A stretch of 19,940 nt of DNA from SLFT01 sp964493075 (lineage in GTDB: Bacteria; Hydrogenedentota; Hydrogenedentia; Hydrogenedentales; CAITNO01), in contig CAZBNU010000063.1 of the NCBI GenBank assembly GCA_964493075.1, positions 1 to 19,940 of the forward strand, read 5' to 3'. A program made the translations under genes and the position numbers. The notes beneath the pieces are model-generated. The model did not search any database. It saw only the letters and a list, made by a program, of their open reading frames with translations, and was not told the origin of the DNA. Of this stretch, positions 1 to 8,272 are shown one piece after another (the stretch's first letter is position 1; every line of letters starts with the position of its first letter).

Positions 1-1983
1 AACCCGGTCTATTTCGATGCCCTGCTGCTGGAAAAGGTACGCCTTGAAGAAAGGATTACCCTGCTGCTGAATACGGCAATGATCGCCGCCAGCAAAACGG
101 ATACGGGACGCATTGAATCCGTCCGTGCGTTCAACAGCCAGAACAGCATCCTCTACGAAATAACATCATCTTTGTTCTGCGATGCGTCCGGGGACGGCAT
201 ACTGGGATATCTTTCCGGAGCGGCCTACCGGGTTGGTGCGGAGTCTGCCGGGGAATTTAACGAAGCCTTTGCTCCTGATGAATCCTATGGTGAATTGCTT
301 GGACACAGTATTTTTTTCTACACTAAAGATACGGGAAAGCCCGCGAAATATGTACCACCGGAGTTTGCCTTAAAAGACATCGAAGAAATTCCGCGGCACC
401 AGCATATCACTGCCAGGAGCGAGGGGTGTTCTCTGTGGTGGCTGGAATACGGCGGACGTTTGGACACGATTCATGATACGGAAGCGATCAAATGGGAATT
501 GTGGAAGGTCGCCTATGGGGTCTGGAACTATATCAAAAACTCCGGCAAGTTTCCTGAAACGGATACCCATACTCTGGAGTGGATCGGCGCTATCCCGGGC
601 AAGCGGGAGAGTCGCCGCTTCGAAGGCGATTATATGCTCTGCCAACCGGATATTGTTGGGCAGAAACATTATGACGATGCGGTTTCCTTTGGCGGCTGGG
701 CCATTGATTTGCACCCTGCAGACGGGGTGTACAGCGATAAGCCAGGCTGCACCCAGTACCACAGCAAAGGGGTCTATCAAATTCCCTGGCGCTGCATGTA
801 CAGTCGCAATATCGAAAATCTCTTTCTCGCAGGCCGGTTAATTTCCGCCAGTCATGTGGCCTATGGATCAACCCGCGTCATGATGACAGCGGCACACAAC
901 GCGCAGGCTGTGGGCCTGGCGGCAGCGCTATGCCGGGAAGACGAACTTGTGCCCAGAGATCTGTTGGACTCAAGCCACATGATGGTGATGCACACCCGCC
1001 TGATGCGGACAGGCCAGTTCATACCGCACTTGGGACTGAACGATACGGAAGACCTGGTTCTGAAAAGCACGATTACAGCCTCCAGTACGTATATGCTTGG
1101 GCAACTGACGCCGTCCACTGAAAAAGTGCCTCTTGATGCAGCACGAGCCTTGCTGGTTCCTGCAGGCGAAGGCACTTTCCCCGAAGTGACCCTGTATTTT
1201 ACGGCAGAAGCAGAACATGAAGTGGAAGTGCAATTACGAATATCCCAAAAGAGTGGGAATTTCACGCCTGATAAATGCCTCGCAAGCCAAAAAATACCCC
1301 TCAAACCAGGCGCCAATTTGGCAACGCGCATCCAGTTCAATGCTATTCTGGATGCGACACAATATGCCTTCATTTGCATCATGCCCTGCGCTGGTGTTTC
1401 GGTGGCCCTTTCGGACACTATGCTGACTGGGGTGATGTCGTTGGTGCATTCGGCCAATAAAAGGGTGGCCAGCAGCGCCGTACAAACACCGCCGGAAGGA
1501 AGCGGTTTCGACAGTTTCGAATTTTGGCTGCCCGAACGACGCCCCTCCGGAAAATTACTGGCTGCGGAATTTCACCCGCCAATGAATGCCTTTGGCGTTG
1601 AGCAGTTGCGCACCAGCTATACACGTCCCTTCATCCAGTCCAATGCCTGGGTCGCCGGTAAAGACGACAAGCGTCCGCGTCTGACGTTTTCCTGGGAAAG
1701 CCCGCGAGCCATTCGAACCATCACGCTATTCTTTGATGTTGATTATGACCATGCCATGGAATCCGTTCAGTTTGGGCATCATGATAATGTCATGCCGTTC
1801 TGCGTGAAACATTTTCGCCTGATTGATGATCAGAACCGGATGATATTTGAGAAATCTGACCACCATCAAGCCCAATGCACGATTCAATTGAAAGACGCAC
1901 TTGATATACAACAACTGCATATTGATATCCTGGAAACACATGGCGCGCCAGCCGCGCTGTTTGGTGTACATATTTATGAGTAA
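1..1983 (+). CDS. FAD-dependent oxidoreductase (FAD_oxidored type), 5' end missing
   Basis: The frame is open from base 1 with no start or stop before the first Met codon at 79, so the gene begins outside the window and 660 codons are visible. The family is recognised from two blocks. One is CDASGDGILGYLSGAAYRVG at codons 60-79, the second FAD-contacting Gly-Asp-Gly region. The other is NLFLAGRLISASHVAYGSTR from about codon 272, followed by a Met/Ala-rich helix, which is the C-terminal FAD-binding strand and helix. The N-terminal Rossmann GxGxxG is lost with the edge. After about codon 315 some 345 residues look like beta-sandwich material, with a discoidin-like last 150, and probably recognise substrate. 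Family members are flavoenzymes of unknown substrate, often in glycan loci of PVC-type bacteria. A signal peptide cannot be judged. The gene ends 16 bases before an exported protein and leads the likely operon. The family call is firm; the substrate is unknown. Confidence 0.88.
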   Translation, partial: NPVYFDALLLEKVRLEERITLLLNTAMIAASKTDTGRIESVRAFNSQNSILYEITSSLFCDASGDGILGYLSGAAYRVGAESAGEFNEAFAPDESYGELLGHSIFFYTKDTGKPAKYVPPEFALKDIEEIPRHQHITARSEGCSLWWLEYGGRLDTIHDTEAIKWELWKVAYGVWNYIKNSGKFPETDTHTLEWIGAIPGKRESRRFEGDYMLCQPDIVGQKHYDDAVSFGGWAIDLHPADGVYSDKPGCTQYHSKGVYQIPWRCMYSRNIENLFLAGRLISASHVAYGSTRVMMTAAHNAQAVGLAAALCREDELVPRDLLDSSHMMVMHTRLMRTGQFIPHLGLNDTEDLVLKSTITASSTYMLGQLTPSTEKVPLDAARALLVPAGEGTFPEVTLYFTAEAEHEVEVQLRISQKSGNFTPDKCLASQKIPLKPGANLATRIQFNAILDATQYAFICIMPCAGVSVALSDTMLTGVMSLVHSANKRVASSAVQTPPEGSGFDSFEFWLPERRPSGKLLAAEFHPPMNAFGVEQLRTSYTRPFIQSNAWVAGKDDKRPRLTFSWESPRAIRTITLFFDVDYDHAMESVQFGHHDNVMPFCVKHFRLIDDQNRMIFEKSDHHQAQCTIQLKDALDIQQLHIDILETHGAPAALFGVHIYE

Positions 1984-1987
1984 CTAT

Positions 1988-1991
1988 GGAG
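1988..1991 (+). promoter_or_regulatory. Shine-Dalgarno GGAG fixing the start at 2000
   Basis: GGAG lies 8 bases before the ATG at 2000. The earlier in-frame ATGs at 1901, 1940 and 1976 lack a comparable site. The first two would also put a charged, Cys-rich segment ahead of the signal peptide. The ATG at 1976 overlaps the upstream stop codon and remains a weaker alternative. Confidence 0.6.
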
Positions 1992-1999
1992 TGTTTTTT

Positions 2000-4909
2000 A
2001 TGTTATCCCGTGCTGCTATAAACGGTATCTGTTTTCTCCAGGTCTTTCTACTCTTCTTCCTTTCAAATGTACATGCAGGCGAACCAACCCTGAGCAATGA
2101 TGTCTACACGGTCACCCTGAATCAAGACCTGAGTTTTTGTGTGCAAGCAAGAACCGGCGTTCCCTTTGTGTGCATGCCGACATTCACTGTTATTGTCGCG
2201 GATATGGACCCGAAACTTAAAAACAGGCCAGCCGGGATTACCCCTATTAACTATAACGTGGTCAGTTGGGAAGTTGATCCGGTGCGCTTGCAACAAGACG
2301 ATCTATTGAAGAAGGTTAAAATCGAGAAGGGCACGGCGGGAGATGGATTTGATGAAAGCGTGCTGAGAGGAAGCACGGATAACCGTACCGCCGACTTGTT
2401 TGCTGCGGCCAATACGGTAGTGGTGACGGCACAGGAAGCCATAATAAAAAATGACCTTATCCATTTTACGTTTAAGAAGAACGACGCATTTGATTTATCG
2501 GCTACGCTGACCGTGTCGGCTACCCCTCTTGAGCCGGTGTTGGCATTCCACTTTACACCCAATGCAGAAGGCTACTATTCGATTGGCTTTACCGGTATGC
2601 CGGAAACAAAACAAACAGAAGCTGATGAAATCTGGCAGCCGATGATCTGGCAGGAGAAGCGGTTTCCCGACAGGTCTTATATGACCTTGGCCTACCGGTG
2701 TACGATTCCAGCGACCATGGTGCGTGTACAGGAACAGACGGTCGCCCTGGTGGCCGATCCGGAAGAACTGCCCTTTGATCCCCTGCCGGTCATGGACAAC
2801 TCCCGTTTCGGGGTGGCGGTCCGTAATGCACAGGGACATGCGCAACCGATGATCTTTGCGCCCGCACTTGGCGGATACGGCTCAAAGATGGAGGCGGGAA
2901 AGCCATTTGCTTTCAAAGTGAGACTGATTTCTGCACCGGGTAAGTGCAGGGATGCCTACGAACAGATCGCCCGGAAAATCTTTGGATTTACGGATTACCG
3001 GCATAATGCCATTGCCTCATTGAACGAAACCCTGAACAACCTGCTTGATTACGGCATGAGCGAATACAGCTGGTTTCTGGAAGACCTGAAGGGATGCTCC
3101 TATTCCACTGATGTCCCCGGTGCGGTGAAAAATGTATCGTCCCTAAGCCCATTGAATATGGCGTTGGTCACGGACGATCCGGACATCTATCAACATCGCG
3201 CCTACCCCTTGATCGAGTATATGCTGTCCCGCGAAAAGTTCCTGTTCAGTCTGGACCCCAAACAGAAGATTCAAAGTCCCTCGCGTAATATGAAAGGCCC
3301 GTGCGCCCCATTGACAGAACTGGCCGCGTTGTATGACATCTTTCGACAAGAAAATCCGGTGTTTCTGACTTTGGCCAAAGAAATGTACGGTATAGACCGA
3401 ACTCTGAACCTTGATGTGATCGAAAAAGGCAATTCGTGGAAAAATGCCCTGGCCCTGTATAACGCTTCAGGGGACGCGCAATTTCTAAAAAAAGCGATGG
3501 CGGGCGCCGACGCCTATCTGGCAAAGCGGATGGAGAAAGCGCAAACAGATTTTATGGACTCCGATGCGGGCGGACTTTTCTTCTGGACGGGCTTTGCACC
3601 CAAGTGGATTGATTTATTGGAACTGTACGAACAAAGTGGGGAGCAGCGCTACCTTGACGCGGCACAGACGGGGGCGCGGCAATTTGCCATGTTTGTCTGG
3701 ATGTGCCCAACGATTCCAGACGAAAATATTCTAGTGAATAAAGACGGTAAAGCGCCCTTGTACTGGTATCTCAAAGGAAAAGGGCATAAACAAATGCACC
3801 TGCCCGAAGAAGAAGTGCCAGCCTGGCGTCTTTCCGAGATGGGACTGACTTCAGAATCCTCCGGAACCTGTAATGGGCATCGCGCTATCTTTATGGCGAA
3901 TTACGCGCCCTGGATGCTTCGCCTGGGCTACTATGCCAACGATATGTTCTTGATGGATATAGCGCGATCAGCCGTAATTGGACGCTATCGTAACTTTCCA
4001 GGCTATCACATCAATACTGCACGCACAACAGTCTATGAAAAAGCAGACTACCCGCTGCGCGATCACATAGAACTCAGTGTAAACTCCTTTCACTACAACC
4101 ATATCTGGCCCATGATGTCAATGCTGTTTGATTATATGGTCACGGATGTTTTTGTTCGTTCCGAAGGAAAAATATCATTTCCCAGTCAGTTTATTGAAGG
4201 CTATGCCTATCTGCAGAACAAGTTTTACGGTCATGAACCAGGTCAATGGTATGGGCTGGATGATGTTTATCTGTGGATGCCGAAAGACGTGCTTGTGTGC
4301 GACAATATTGAATTGAATTATTTGACAGCCCGAAGCGATGACAAACTGCTAATCGCCTTCACCAATCAGGCGAATGAAAAAGTGACAACAACGATTCGCC
4401 TGAACACGGCCTTGATAGGCAATCTTGCTGGTGCAGAAAAACAGGCGGACGTGCGTTCGAAAAATGATGCAAAGCGATCATTGGTGATCGCTGATGGTGT
4501 CTTTAACATCACCGTGGAAGCCAAAGGGATCAAGTCGGTAGAAATAGAGGACGTTCAAATTGAAACCCTATTCCAGCCAGCCATTCTTGAGCGATCCCGG
4601 GATGATGCCTGGTCAACTGATTATCTCGAAGTTCCCTTTGGCAATGCCAGGGCCATGATTCTGCCCGGTCTTGAAAATAAAACCGCCTACCTCTATCTGC
4701 AATCGGATGATGCCGAGTTCAGTGGCGTTGTCCTGCACTACGAACGGGCTGGTTCCTGGAAAACGATTCATGATAATGCGTTCCCCTATGAATTTACCGT
4801 ACCGCTTCACAGCGCGGATACAAAATTTACGTTTTATTTTGAAGGCACTACCGTGGATAGAAAAGTAACTCGTTCAAAAGAAGAGGTATTACAGCATGGC
4901 GATAGTTAA
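2000..4909 (+). CDS. Exported beta-sandwich/alpha-toroid protein, putative glycan-active enzyme
   Basis: This is a 969-residue protein. Residues 1-26 form a signal peptide: Arg4, a Leu/Phe-rich core, and cleavage after Val-His-Ala. Residues 27 to about 320 are beta-rich. Residues of about 335-760 are helical, with repeated aromatic helix pairs such as LLDYGMSEYSWFLEDLKG and the Tyr/Trp-rich YWYLKGKGHKQMHLPEEE. This resembles the (alpha/alpha)n toroids of polysaccharide lyases and related glycosidases. The last 200 residues are again beta-rich, like an accessory sandwich. I do not recognise a catalytic motif and cannot place it in a numbered GH or PL family. It lies 16 bases after the FAD oxidoreductase and overlaps the next gene by 14 bases, so it should be co-translated with both. 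The fold assignment is inferred from residue pattern only; an enzyme acting on a secreted or imported glycan is the best guess. Confidence 0.72.
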   Translation: MLSRAAINGICFLQVFLLFFLSNVHAGEPTLSNDVYTVTLNQDLSFCVQARTGVPFVCMPTFTVIVADMDPKLKNRPAGITPINYNVVSWEVDPVRLQQDDLLKKVKIEKGTAGDGFDESVLRGSTDNRTADLFAAANTVVVTAQEAIIKNDLIHFTFKKNDAFDLSATLTVSATPLEPVLAFHFTPNAEGYYSIGFTGMPETKQTEADEIWQPMIWQEKRFPDRSYMTLAYRCTIPATMVRVQEQTVALVADPEELPFDPLPVMDNSRFGVAVRNAQGHAQPMIFAPALGGYGSKMEAGKPFAFKVRLISAPGKCRDAYEQIARKIFGFTDYRHNAIASLNETLNNLLDYGMSEYSWFLEDLKGCSYSTDVPGAVKNVSSLSPLNMALVTDDPDIYQHRAYPLIEYMLSREKFLFSLDPKQKIQSPSRNMKGPCAPLTELAALYDIFRQENPVFLTLAKEMYGIDRTLNLDVIEKGNSWKNALALYNASGDAQFLKKAMAGADAYLAKRMEKAQTDFMDSDAGGLFFWTGFAPKWIDLLELYEQSGEQRYLDAAQTGARQFAMFVWMCPTIPDENILVNKDGKAPLYWYLKGKGHKQMHLPEEEVPAWRLSEMGLTSESSGTCNGHRAIFMANYAPWMLRLGYYANDMFLMDIARSAVIGRYRNFPGYHINTARTTVYEKADYPLRDHIELSVNSFHYNHIWPMMSMLFDYMVTDVFVRSEGKISFPSQFIEGYAYLQNKFYGHEPGQWYGLDDVYLWMPKDVLVCDNIELNYLTARSDDKLLIAFTNQANEKVTTTIRLNTALIGNLAGAEKQADVRSKNDAKRSLVIADGVFNITVEAKGIKSVEIEDVQIETLFQPAILERSRDDAWSTDYLEVPFGNARAMILPGLENKTAYLYLQSDDAEFSGVVLHYERAGSWKTIHDNAFPYEFTVPLHSADTKFTFYFEGTTVDRKVTRSKEEVLQHGDS

Positions 4910-5756
4910 AGTTGTGCTTGCCACCCTGCTTTTGACACAGATGGCGGTTACTGCGTTGGCCGAAAGTTATCCTGATATCACCACAGTGCCCGCGGATTTG
5001 ACGATACCCCCACTGGAAACTGGCCCTCCCCGGCCGGGGGTGCGTGTTGCAATTACCCCTATTGAGTATAAAGACACGGCGGTACATCACGTGCTATATC
5101 TCCCGGTCAACTGGCAGCCCGGCAATACATATCCTGTGCTGGTCGAATACGCGGGCAATGGGAATTATCATAACGAGTATGGTGATGTCAGTACCGGCGA
5201 AGTTGAAGGCAGTAAATTGGGATATGGGATATCCGGAGGACGTGATTACATCTGGTTGTGTTTGCCTTATATCAGCGAAGATGGCACCCAAAATCAGACC
5301 ATTTGGTGGGGCGATATTACCGCTACAGTGGAATATGCCAAACGCGAAGTGGCTCGGCTATGCGAACAATGGGGCGGTGATGCCGACAAGGTTATACTAT
5401 GCGGCTTTAGTCGTGGTGCAATTGCATGTGGCTATATTGGCCTTCACGATGATGAGATTGCTGCACTTTGGAAAGGTTTTATTCCCTACAGCCATTATGA
5501 TGGCGTGCTTGAATGGCCGTACCCAGATTCCGACAAAACCGCTGCGAAGGTCCGCCTTCAACGGCTTGCGGGTCGCCCCAGTTTTATCATTGACACGAGT
5601 GTGGCAGCAACACGCACCTATATAGAATCCACCGGTATACAAGCACCCTTTACCTATTACATGCTTCCATTCCGCAACCATAACGATGCTTGGACGCTTC
5701 GGGATATTCCGGCCCGGCAGGCTGTACGGCAGTGGCTTGAAAAAAATATCAAATAA
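4896..5756 (+). CDS. Exported alpha/beta hydrolase (esterase/depolymerase-like)
   Basis: This 286-residue protein has a signal peptide of about 22 residues ending Thr-Ala-Leu-Ala. The core is an alpha/beta hydrolase. A Tyr-Pro-Val-Leu-Val-Glu-Tyr strand with a glycine-rich oxyanion segment (EYAGNGNYHNEYG) lies near residues 84-96. The nucleophile elbow CGFSRGA makes Ser172 the probable nucleophile. His262 in FRNHNDAW is the probable base and Asp233 in FIIDTS the likely acid. The arrangement resembles LpqC/PHB-depolymerase-type esterases and carbohydrate esterases. The start is supported by AAGAGG at 4881-4886, 9 bases upstream. The gene begins inside the preceding coding sequence with a 14-base overlap, and a GH31 enzyme follows after 44 bases. 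Removal of an ester group from the glycan attacked by its neighbours would fit this context, but that role is inference. A dipeptidyl-peptidase-like activity cannot be excluded. Confidence 0.78.
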   Translation: MAIVKVVLATLLLTQMAVTALAESYPDITTVPADLTIPPLETGPPRPGVRVAITPIEYKDTAVHHVLYLPVNWQPGNTYPVLVEYAGNGNYHNEYGDVSTGEVEGSKLGYGISGGRDYIWLCLPYISEDGTQNQTIWWGDITATVEYAKREVARLCEQWGGDADKVILCGFSRGAIACGYIGLHDDEIAALWKGFIPYSHYDGVLEWPYPDSDKTAAKVRLQRLAGRPSFIIDTSVAATRTYIESTGIQAPFTYYMLPFRNHNDAWTLRDIPARQAVRQWLEKNIK

Positions 5757-5800
5757 CGTGATATGAAAAGAATACCACCCATCCTACAAAGGAACATGCC

Positions 5801-8035
5801 ATGATGAGGTCATTTTATAAAATCAATTGGATCGCCCTGTTCTGCGCCACACTTGCCGCAATAGCGATGGGATCTTTTACGGAGTTTGCTCTGGCCGCCC
5901 CGATCATTACCGAGTACTACACGGTACACATCGAAGAACCGGGATTTCGCATGTCGATACTGACGCCAACCGGTGTGGCGCTGCCCGCTGATCTGGCTAT
6001 TGGTCTATCATTTTTAGGCAGCAACGCCGTTTACTCGGAGCAGTTGAGCCAGACCGACGATACCACCACCTACCGGGTTACCAATGCTAACGGCCAGATA
6101 GCCCTGATCGACTTTTTAACAAAAGATCACGCCATTGAATTGACGATCTCCCTTGAGAGCGGTCAGGCGGGCAATATCAGCATGCGTACCGGCAGTCCGG
6201 GGCCAGCCTACGGGCTCGGAGACCTCGGCGCATGGGAGAAGAACGCGAACCTCGCTTCTGAGCAGAAGACCTATCCGATCAAACATAACGGCGGCGGAAA
6301 GCGCTGGCTTTCAAGTTTTCTTATCTTCCCGCAACAGGGCGCGGCGGGCGCCTGCTTTGAACGGCAGCATGGCGAGGTATCAATTGGACCCGACTACTAC
6401 CAAATGACGAACACGTCGACCGCCGAACAGAAATTCTACTACTTCATCGGGACGATGGCAGAAATCTACGGGGCTTGGCGCGAAACGCGCATCGCGGAGG
6501 GATACCCCGGCGTAGCGCCGAAGATGGACGGCTTTGAACTTGGCTTTGAAACCTGGGACTTGCTTCGCTGGAACACCAATGCCATCACCTGCCAGGGGGC
6601 CATTCAGGGATTTCTTGACCGGGGATATAACATCCGCTGGGCAGTGACCGGGTCCGGCTATTGGCAGGCGCAGGGCACTACGGTTAGTTTCGGACTTTAC
6701 GACTTCATTAAATATCCTGAGACCAACGCCCCGCTGCCGCCTGATCTTGGTGACTGGTGTGCGGAACGCAATATCCGCTGGATGATTGGGCAACGAACCA
6801 ATTTTGTTACCGTAGGCGGACCACATTCAAGCGATCCGGGCGAATCGGGAGCGCGTATTTTCGACACCAGCCCAAACGCGCAGGAAGGACTCGATAAAAA
6901 CTACTTCCTGAAAGATGCGGTCAACAAAGTAGTTGCGCTGGTTTCAAATTGTTTTCCCACCGTGCCGTGCTACCTGCTCGACGGAAATGTTCCCGGTGCA
7001 GCGACCTGGTTCAAGGAACGCTACAATATATGGGGCGTGGACGGGGTGAAGGAAGACACAATGATGGCCACGCCGGACCATACCATTTTCAATGCCCCTA
7101 TGCGCGCGATTGCGGAAAGCGGCGATCTCGTGATGGCCCGCTGTGGCGCTTACAGCTCGCCGGGCACCCTGACGCGGATCAACGACACCTACGGCGCCAA
7201 GAGCATGACACTGCGGTGCCCGATCAACTACCTGCAATACGCTGCATCCGGTGCGCCAAACGTGTACTCTGACACGGTCGGCTTTGGTGGGATGGACAAC
7301 GTGACCTCTACCATGCGCCATGCCTGGCTGCTCGCCTTGACCGGAGGCATGGCGGTTTCCGACAGTCCATGGAACCGGGGCTGGTCACCCGACGATCAGG
7401 CCAAGATGAAGAAGGCCGTTGATTTCCACTACGAACTTGGCCCGTATTTGTACAGTTCTGCAGTCAAAAGCCACGACACTGGCTACCCGCATACCATGAC
7501 CCCGTTGCCTATCGCCTTTTCAGATGACGCAAACACCTACAACCTCGCCAGCGAGGACAAGCGACAGTTTCACTGGATGATCGGTTCCTCCATTCTCGCC
7601 ACGCCGCTTCTCCATAAAAACTATGGAAAATCCAACAAAATGAATATCTATCTCCCCAAAGGACGCTGGATTCAATACAACACTGACAAAGTCTACGAGG
7701 GGCCAAAAACCTTGAGGAACTTCGACATGCCTCTGGATCAGGTCCCTGCGTTTATTGGTGGAAAAGGCATACTGCTGTTGCGGAATCCAAAAGATGACCA
7801 CCTGTATGTTGAAGTCTACCCTGTCACAGAAAGCACTGCATCAGAAACCTTCTACCTGGAAGACGGGAAAGACGCAATAACCATTGAGAACACCCTTGGG
7901 TTTGAAAGCATAAATAATGCCGTTGTGACCGAGAAAGAAATCGGAAAAATAATCAATCATCACTTCGACAAACAACGCAAATCAGTTATCTTTGCTCCAG
8001 AAAATAATGGGATTTATATGGTTTCATGCAAATGA
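5801..8035 (+). CDS. Exported GH31-type alpha-glycosidase
   Basis: This 744-residue protein has a signal peptide of about 32 residues ending Phe-Ala-Leu-Ala. Residues 34 to about 235 form the N-terminal beta-sandwich of GH31, about 245-570 the (beta/alpha)8 barrel, and the rest the C-terminal sandwiches. The barrel has WGVDGVKED, placing Asp419 where the catalytic Asp sits in the Lys-x-Asp type of GH31 (as in YicI KTDFGE). YSDTVGFGG makes Asp491 the likely acid/base. The late motifs ELGPYLYSSA, WMIGSSILATPLL and YLPKGRWIQY are strong GH31 markers. Members hydrolyse alpha-glucosides, alpha-xylosides, alpha-galactosides or sulfoquinovosides; the specificity here is not readable. AAAGGA at 5788-5793 supports the start. 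The gene closes the plus-strand operon. Base composition falls sharply over its last 250 bases. Confidence 0.88.
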   Translation: MMRSFYKINWIALFCATLAAIAMGSFTEFALAAPIITEYYTVHIEEPGFRMSILTPTGVALPADLAIGLSFLGSNAVYSEQLSQTDDTTTYRVTNANGQIALIDFLTKDHAIELTISLESGQAGNISMRTGSPGPAYGLGDLGAWEKNANLASEQKTYPIKHNGGGKRWLSSFLIFPQQGAAGACFERQHGEVSIGPDYYQMTNTSTAEQKFYYFIGTMAEIYGAWRETRIAEGYPGVAPKMDGFELGFETWDLLRWNTNAITCQGAIQGFLDRGYNIRWAVTGSGYWQAQGTTVSFGLYDFIKYPETNAPLPPDLGDWCAERNIRWMIGQRTNFVTVGGPHSSDPGESGARIFDTSPNAQEGLDKNYFLKDAVNKVVALVSNCFPTVPCYLLDGNVPGAATWFKERYNIWGVDGVKEDTMMATPDHTIFNAPMRAIAESGDLVMARCGAYSSPGTLTRINDTYGAKSMTLRCPINYLQYAASGAPNVYSDTVGFGGMDNVTSTMRHAWLLALTGGMAVSDSPWNRGWSPDDQAKMKKAVDFHYELGPYLYSSAVKSHDTGYPHTMTPLPIAFSDDANTYNLASEDKRQFHWMIGSSILATPLLHKNYGKSNKMNIYLPKGRWIQYNTDKVYEGPKTLRNFDMPLDQVPAFIGGKGILLLRNPKDDHLYVEVYPVTESTASETFYLEDGKDAITIENTLGFESINNAVVTEKEIGKIINHHFDKQRKSVIFAPENNGIYMVSCK

Positions 8036-8272
8036 AACGTGAACATCGGGTAACCAGAAGTTAATATGGGCTGTATGTGAGGCAGGGTAGCTTTGCCCAA
8101 TAAAATGGGGCGCACCAACATAAAAACAACACGACATAAGATACTGGTTCAAGTCCATCTGGTCTACCGGCATCTCACCTTCTGAAAATATTGACCGCTT
8201 TGGGGCCTCCAGTTCCTTTTTAACTTCACCCGAAATGTTTTTTATCTAGTATTCTTTCCAGAACGCTTCTTC
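8036..8272. other. Convergent intergenic region, no gene seen
   Basis: These 237 bases separate the converging GH31 and hflC genes. I find no convincing ORF or intrinsic terminator. A weak 5-bp inverted repeat (TGGGC/GCCCA at about 8068-8101) precedes AATAAAA. A string resembling a tRNA T-arm (GGTTCAAGTCC) lies near 8145-8155, but no tRNA folds around it. Confidence 0.5.

Noticed and set aside
8130..8180. tRNA-like 3' segment with GGTTCAAGTCC T-loop string
   Set aside because: The T-stem does not pair beyond three bases, and no D-arm, anticodon arm or 5' acceptor partner is found in the upstream 80 bases. At most it is a degraded fragment or chance match.
8190..8225. Possible intrinsic terminator (GGGGCCTCC followed by CCTTTTT) after the GH31 gene
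   Set aside because: The stem would have only two or three real pairs, so the T run alone is not enough.
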